A stretch of 64,000 bases of DNA from Pacificoceanicola sp049803835 (GTDB lineage: Bacteria; Pseudomonadota; Alphaproteobacteria; Rhodobacterales; Rhodobacteraceae). Made by a program: the position numbers and the translations under genes. Shown here in pieces: positions 59,455 through 64,000 of this stretch. The stretch lies in contig NZ_JBNAGK010000014.1 in NCBI RefSeq assembly GCF_049803835.1, positions 85,340 to 149,339 on the forward strand. Direction: 5' to 3'. The notes beneath the pieces are model-generated. The model worked only from the letters and a program-made list of their open reading frames with translations, was not told the DNA's origin and did not search any database. Each line of letters starts with the position of its first letter. Position 1 is the first letter of the stretch.

Positions 59455-60993
59455 ATGGTTTTCGCAATGATCGTGCTGCAGTACCTGGCCCTGTTCTTCG
59501 TTTTCATGATCGGAGTCGCGGTCCTGCTCGCCGTCGTTTTCTTCGTGATCGACCGGACGCAGACGGCGGATGCCATTCTGCGCAATTATCCGGTGATCGG
59601 GCGGTTCCGCCACCTGTTCACCACTCTGGGTGAATTCTTCCGGCAATATTTCTTTGCCATGGACCGCGAGGAGATGCCCTTCAACCGGGCGCAGCGCAAC
59701 TGGGTGGACGAGGCGTCGAAGGGCACGTCCAACTCTGTAGCGTTCGGATCGACGCGCAACCTCAACATCCCGGGAACGCCGATCTTCATGAACGCGGTCT
59801 TCCCGCCGTTGGACGACCAGTTCGGCAAGACGGAGCCGATGGTTTTCGGTCCGACCTGCCGAGAGCCCTACGCCGCGCCGTCGATCTTCAACATCTCCGG
59901 CATGTCCTATGGCGCGCTGTCGAAACCGGCAGTGCGGGCGTTGAGCCGGGGAGCGAAGCTGGCCAACATCTGGATGAACACGGGGGAGGGCGGCCTGTCG
60001 CCGTTCCATCTCGAGGGCGGTTGCGACATCGTCTACCAGATTGGCACGGCGAAATACGGCGTGCGGGACAAGGAGGGCAACCTCTCGGACGAGAAGCTGC
60101 GCCAGATGGCGGCGCATCCGGAAGTGAAGATGTTCGAGATCAAGCTGAGCCAGGGGGCGAAGCCCGGCAAGGGCGGAATCCTCCCCGGCGAGAAGGTCTC
60201 GAAGGAGATCGCGGAGATCCGCGGCATCGAGGAGGGCAAGCCGAGCATCTCGCCGAACCGCCACAAGGAAGTGGACGATTTCGGCGATCTGCTCGACCTG
60301 ATCCACCATATCCGCGAGGTGACGGGCAAGCCGGTGGGATTCAAGACCTGCATGGGCTCCGCCGACCCCTGGTTCGACTTCTTCAAGCTTATCCGGGAGC
60401 GTGGCACGGACTACGCCCCGGATTTCATCACCGTCGACGGCGGGGAAGGGGGGACGGGTGCTGCGCCGATGCCGCTGATGGATCTGGTCGGGATGCCGCT
60501 GAAGGAGGCGCTGATCCGCATGGTCGACCTGCGCGATCTCGCCGGGCTGCATGATCGTATCCGCATCATTGCCTCCGGCAAGCTGACGCAGCCGGGCGAT
60601 GTCGCCTGGGCGATCTGCGCCGGGGCGGACGTCGTGGCCTCGGCCCGGGGGTTCATGTTCTCGCTTGGCTGCATTCAGGCGATGAAATGCAACAAGAACA
60701 CCTGCCCGACCGGCATCACGACTCATGACAAGGGGCTGCAGCAGGGGTTGGTGGTCGAAGAGAAAGACAAGCGCGTGGCGCGCTACGCCAAGGCGGTGAT
60801 CCACGAGGTCGAGACCATCGCCCATTCCGTGGGCGTGGCCGAACCGCGGCTGATGCGGCGTCGGCACGTGCGGCTGGTAAAGGATGATGGCTCGTCCGAG
60901 CAGATGAACGTGCTGTTCCCCTCGGTCAAGTTGACCGGCGATCCGACCGGCGGGCATCCGATCTTCCAGGAGGCCCTCAAGCGAATGAGCTAG
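59455..60993 (+). CDS. Glutamate-synthase-like FMN-binding membrane protein
   Basis: 512 residues. Two N-terminal hydrophobic stretches (VLQYLALFFVFMIGVAVLLAVVFFV) precede a full GltS central-type TIM barrel: ISGMSYGALSKPAVRALSRGAK, NTGEGGLSPFH, ITVDGGEGGTGAAPMPLMD and the Cys segment MKCNKNTCPTG that binds a [3Fe-4S] cluster in GltS. Stand-alone proteins of this type are not glutamate synthases and have unknown reactions. The start at 59455 is supported by GGGAGGTGAAT. Confidence 0.88.
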   Translation: MVFAMIVLQYLALFFVFMIGVAVLLAVVFFVIDRTQTADAILRNYPVIGRFRHLFTTLGEFFRQYFFAMDREEMPFNRAQRNWVDEASKGTSNSVAFGSTRNLNIPGTPIFMNAVFPPLDDQFGKTEPMVFGPTCREPYAAPSIFNISGMSYGALSKPAVRALSRGAKLANIWMNTGEGGLSPFHLEGGCDIVYQIGTAKYGVRDKEGNLSDEKLRQMAAHPEVKMFEIKLSQGAKPGKGGILPGEKVSKEIAEIRGIEEGKPSISPNRHKEVDDFGDLLDLIHHIREVTGKPVGFKTCMGSADPWFDFFKLIRERGTDYAPDFITVDGGEGGTGAAPMPLMDLVGMPLKEALIRMVDLRDLAGLHDRIRIIASGKLTQPGDVAWAICAGADVVASARGFMFSLGCIQAMKCNKNTCPTGITTHDKGLQQGLVVEEKDKRVARYAKAVIHEVETIAHSVGVAEPRLMRRRHVRLVKDDGSSEQMNVLFPSVKLTGDPTGGHPIFQEALKRMS

Positions 60994-61112
60994 AGCCCTG
61001 ACTGCAAAGCCGATTGTTACAGCGCCCCGACGCATATGTGAGACGACGTGGTTTGGCGGATCAGGCGATCTCGCTTATTTCTTGCCGCAAGGACACACGA
61101 GGAGACACCACG

Positions 61113-62015
61113 ATGGCCAAGCGCTGGACCAACGACCTGACCCATGACGACATCACGCCGGAGCGCGTGTTTCTCAACCGCCGACAGTTGATCGCAGGGC
61201 TTGGCGCAGGGTCGATCCTCGCCGCCACGCCGGGCCAGTCGCGTGCGCAGGACGCACTGGAGCCAAACAGCTACGAGGACATCACCAACTACTGCAATTA
61301 CTACGAGTTCGGCACGGGCAAGACCGACCCCGCCGCCAATGCCCACACCCTGACCACCTCGCCGTGGTCGGTGAAGATCGACGGGATGGTGGACAACCCC
61401 GGCGACTATGCCCTCTCCGAGATCATGGAGAAGATGACCATCGAGGAGCGCATCTACCGCTTCCGCTGCGTCGAGGCCTGGTCGATGGTGGTGCCGTGGA
61501 ACGGTTTCGAGCTGGCCGACCTGCTTCAGATGGCGGGGGTGAAACCGGAGGCGAAGTATGTCGCCTTCGAGACCGTGCTGCGCCCGGACGAAATGCCCGG
61601 GGTGCGCTATCCCGTGCTCGACTGGCCCTATGTCGAGGGGCTGCGACTCGACGAGGCCAAGCATCCGCTGACGATCATGGCGACGGGCCTTTACGGCAAG
61701 CCGCTGCCGAACCAGAACGGTGCGCCATTGCGACTGGTGGTGCCGTGGAAGTACGGGTTCAAGTCAATCAAGTCGATTATCCGCATCACCCTGACCGATA
61801 CCCAGCCGCCGACCTCATGGAACAAGGCGAACGCGCGGGAATACGGATTCTACAGCAACGTGAACCCGGAGGTCGACCATCCCCGTTGGTCGCAGGCCAC
61901 GGAACGGCCGCTCGGGGGTGGGCTGTTCTCCCGCCGCAAACCAACACTGATGTTCAATGGATATGACGAGGTGGCCGGGCTTTATGAGGCCATGGACCTG
62001 CGGAAAAACTTCTGA
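61113..62015 (+). CDS. msrP: Protein-methionine-sulfoxide reductase catalytic subunit MsrP
   Basis: 300 residues. Tat signal with twin arginine (FLNRRQLIAGLGAGSILAA), molybdopterin domain with the Mo-ligand Cys in YRFRCVEAWSMVVPW, then LRLVVPWKYGFKSIKSI. It repairs oxidised methionine in periplasmic proteins with electrons from MsrQ. Start at 61113 follows GAGGAGACACC. Its TGA overlaps the msrQ ATG (TGATG). Confidence 0.95.
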   Translation: MAKRWTNDLTHDDITPERVFLNRRQLIAGLGAGSILAATPGQSRAQDALEPNSYEDITNYCNYYEFGTGKTDPAANAHTLTTSPWSVKIDGMVDNPGDYALSEIMEKMTIEERIYRFRCVEAWSMVVPWNGFELADLLQMAGVKPEAKYVAFETVLRPDEMPGVRYPVLDWPYVEGLRLDEAKHPLTIMATGLYGKPLPNQNGAPLRLVVPWKYGFKSIKSIIRITLTDTQPPTSWNKANAREYGFYSNVNPEVDHPRWSQATERPLGGGLFSRRKPTLMFNGYDEVAGLYEAMDLRKNF

Positions 62016-62635
62016 TGAAAGACCAGATCAACGCTTTTGCCCGCCGGGTTCCGACTTGGGTGGTTTATGTCTTGCTGGCCCTGCCCGCACCCTGGCTCTT
62101 TTATCTCGGTCTCACCGGCGGACTCGGCGTGGAGCCGATCAAGGCGCTGGAACATGAATACGGGCAGTGGGCGCTGAAACTGTTGATCGCCGGGCTCTGT
62201 GTGACCCCGCTGCGCCGCCACGCGGGCATCAACCTGTTGAAATTCCGCCGCAGCCTTGGCCTCATGGCTTTCTTCTATGTCACAGCGCATCTTGCCGTGT
62301 GGTTGTTCCTCGACGTGCAGATCGCCAGCCAGATCTGGGCCGACATCCTGAAGCGCCCCTATATCACCATCGGCATGGCGGCCTTCGTGCTGCTCATTCC
62401 GCTGGCGCTGACCTCCAATCGCTGGTCGATCCGCAAACTTGGCAAGCGCTGGCAAAGCCTGCACAAGCTGGTCTATGCAGCGAGCTTGCTTGGAGCCCTG
62501 CACTTCGTGATGCTGGTCAAAGGCCTTCAGATCGAGCCGCTGGTCTACATGGCAATCGTGATCGGTTTGCTTCTTTTCCGGATCAAGACACCACGTCGTG
62601 ATTTTTGGCTCCGTCAAGCTTCGCGCGGCGGTTGA
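62015..62635 (+). CDS. msrQ: Haem-binding membrane subunit MsrQ
   Basis: 206 residues, about six membrane helices, ferric-reductase-like domain. Haem-ligand His candidates lie in the helix FFYVTAHLAVWLF and in WQSLHKLVYAASLLGALHFVMLV. It carries electrons from the quinone pool or flavin to MsrP. Translationally coupled to msrP. Confidence 0.94.
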   Translation: MKDQINAFARRVPTWVVYVLLALPAPWLFYLGLTGGLGVEPIKALEHEYGQWALKLLIAGLCVTPLRRHAGINLLKFRRSLGLMAFFYVTAHLAVWLFLDVQIASQIWADILKRPYITIGMAAFVLLIPLALTSNRWSIRKLGKRWQSLHKLVYAASLLGALHFVMLVKGLQIEPLVYMAIVIGLLLFRIKTPRRDFWLRQASRGG

Positions 62636-62698
62636 ATTCTTGACGACCTGAACAGCCATTCGTATCCTCCGTGCATTGCCTGATCATGGAGTATTTGA

Positions 62699-63349
62699 AT
62701 GAGACGTCTTGCCATAGCTGCCGCTTTTTCGATCTGCGCCCTGAGCGCCGAAGCTGCGGTCATCGATTTTACCGACAACACCTTCTCGAGCACGCCGGTG
62801 TATGCCTTCGGGACATCGGGGCCAATCACGCAGTTCACCGAAAGCGTAGACGGTGTCACGTTTACCTTTGCAGGCGGACAGTTCCGCAATGTCGGCCCTT
62901 GGGGGGCAGGCGAGTTGGGCACGACGCCGCCCTGGGCGCTGAGTTTCGGTGGCGGAGGTGGCAATCCGTCGGTGTTTACCATGACGGCCAGCGCTGATGT
63001 CCTGCTGAACAGTTACATCGGCCACGGCCCGCTGAATTCCGGAAACCTGACCGCGATCTTCGATGTCACCGGAACGGGCGTTTCGTCGACCGGCAACACC
63101 TTCAGCAACTTCGGCGCGTTGGGAGATCCGGGTCTGACCTTCAGCTTTGCCGGAGGTCCCCTCAGCCTGCTGGGTGGTGTGACCTACACGTTCACGACGA
63201 CAAACGGCTCGGCGAATACCGCGTCGACCTTCAACAGTTTCAACGTTACGGTTGCATCCGTGCCCCTGCCGGCCACCCTGCCGCTTCTGCTGTTAGGACT
63301 CGGTGCGTTCGGACTACGGCGCAAGACATCCAGGGCCGCAGACGTCTGA
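62699..63349 (+). CDS. VPLPA-CTERM sorting-domain surface protein, second
   Basis: 216 residues. Signal peptide RRLAIAAAFSICALSAEA, a Gly/Thr/Ser-rich beta body with FAGGQFRNVGPWGAGELG, and a C-terminal sorting module VPLPATLPLLLLGLGAFG then LRRKTSR. Exosortase substrate by motif. It shares the module, not the body, with the protein at 30.7 kb. Single gene with a terminator downstream. Confidence 0.85.
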   Translation: MRRLAIAAAFSICALSAEAAVIDFTDNTFSSTPVYAFGTSGPITQFTESVDGVTFTFAGGQFRNVGPWGAGELGTTPPWALSFGGGGGNPSVFTMTASADVLLNSYIGHGPLNSGNLTAIFDVTGTGVSSTGNTFSNFGALGDPGLTFSFAGGPLSLLGGVTYTFTTTNGSANTASTFNSFNVTVASVPLPATLPLLLLGLGAFGLRRKTSRAADV

Positions 63350-63387
63350 ATCGCGATGACGCCGCACCAAACAACGTGATGGGACGG

Positions 63388-63416
63388 AGAACCCGGGCCA
63401 TGGGGCCCGGTTCTTC
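63388..63416 (+). terminator. Terminator after the second VPLPA-CTERM gene
   Basis: GAACCCGGGCC pairs with GGCCCGGTTC (one bulged C) around a short loop and is followed by TTCC. It lies about 40 nt after the stop at 63349. Confidence 0.65.
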
Positions 63417-63563
63417 CATTCGATAGCCGGCGACCCAGCGAATCCGAACGATGAAGCGTCGAGGTTTCTGCTGACTCGGGTGCGACTCCCCGGCCCGACT
63501 CGCGTTTCTATGGCGCTCTCTTGGGGGGATTCCTGTGAGCACCCCCAGATATAGAAGGCAAGG

Positions 63564-63580
63564 TTTCTGCCCTGCAGAAA
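63564..63580. promoter_or_regulatory. TTTCTGC/GCAGAAA palindrome
   Basis: Perfect 7-bp arms TTTCTGC (63564-63570) and GCAGAAA (63574-63580) around CCT, in a non-coding stretch. Candidate operator for a gene outside the window; nothing adjacent explains it. Confidence 0.35.
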
Positions 63581-64000
63581 TTTCGAGCGGCCACAGCAGG
63601 AGGTATAGTCGTGATATGGCTGTAATCATCTGAGAAAAAAGACTTTTCCAGCAAGATGAAAAAAAGATGACATTTCCGGAAAATCCCTCTTGCGGACCCC
63701 CGGCGCAATTCGTAAATACCCCCTCACCGGCGGCGCTGAGGTGCTGATCGGGAGGCCGGACGGGACGGCGGGGCGGTGCTCCGGGGGACTGGACGGTAAC
63801 ATATCAGAGGCATATCCGGGCGGGCGCGCCGAACAAGTCAGGGCGCATCCGGTTGGTTTTTGCTTCTGCGCTATTTGACATCGCGAGTATCTGAAGAGAT
63901 ATGTGGGCGGCTTGGGTTCATTTCGATGGATCAAATGTCTGCATATCAACGCTGGTAGGGCTTCGGTCCGATGATCCAGTGTCAGCTTCACTGTTTGGAC

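Larger units (their letters stand above)
63350..64000. other. Intergenic right end of the window
   Basis: 651 bp with no supported gene. It begins with a terminator hairpin and contains one 17-bp palindrome and an A-rich stretch at 63625-63680. The open frames on both strands lack domains, signal peptides and ribosome sites. It may include the promoter region of a gene beyond the window. Confidence 0.5.

Noticed and set aside
63626..63991. 121-residue minus-strand frame at the right edge
   Set aside because: Pro/Arg-rich without ribosome site, signal or domain; the region includes AT-rich non-coding DNA.

Overview
The window is about 64 kb of GC-rich chromosomal DNA from an alphaproteobacterium, almost certainly a member of the Rhodobacteraceae (Roseobacter group). 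This rests on family content and gene order: a two-gene glycine-betaine-type Rieske demethylase, glcDEF, an aceE-aceF-lpd cluster whose Lpd carries its own lipoyl domain, an RpoE-ChrR pair divergent from an amine-oxidase/DUF1365/DUF3833/SDR operon, clusters of DUF6455 proteins, msrPQ and VPLPA-CTERM surface proteins. I see no transposase, integrase, phage gene or CRISPR array. Gene density is high, and many neighbours share 4-nt ATGA overlaps, so translational coupling is common.

Layout. 1-2.7 kb: a two-component pair (minus; the histidine kinase runs off the left edge). 3.1-5.4 kb: Rieske oxygenase and its reductase. 5.4-7.0 kb: small periplasmic and membrane proteins (minus). 7.1-11.35 kb: glycolate oxidase glcDE, a small membrane gene, then glcF. 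11.4-13.8 kb: three overlapping trypsin-like genes, the last without a catalytic triad. 13.9-17.65 kb: a large hybrid sensor kinase divergent from a single-domain receiver. 17.7 kb: tRNA-Leu(CAG). 17.9-22.6 kb: housekeeping and small genes, including three tandem four-cysteine DUF6455 proteins behind an FNR-type box. 22.6-30.6 kb: polyamine module, with an uptake operon (potFGHI plus an FAD amine oxidase), a divergent GntR regulator and an aminotransferase; a TTTGATCA-type palindrome stands in front of both arms. 30.7-33.8 kb: a VPLPA-CTERM protein and a sulfur module (persulfide dioxygenase, rhodanese, SpoIIAA-like protein) behind an ATTC-N8-GAAT box. 34-37.9 kb: mutL, rmuC, ornithine-cyclodeaminase family. 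38.2-43.9 kb: pyruvate dehydrogenase complex. 44.2-48.9 kb: chrR-rpoE and the divergent four-gene operon, each with an RpoE-like promoter. 49-56.3 kb: DUF3775, dinB, NUDIX, pyrF, clpB, map. 56.7-63.3 kb: RTX protein, fasciclin, DUF302, glutamate-synthase-like FMN protein, msrPQ and a second VPLPA-CTERM protein. The last 650 bp have no gene I can support.

The least explained items are the serine-protease trio, whose three members share a C-terminal AKFV(K/R)P tail although one is catalytically dead; the DUF6455 triplet with its FNR-type box; a four-cysteine cluster inside the PAS domain of the left-edge kinase; and a 92-bp long inverted repeat behind the aminotransferase gene.
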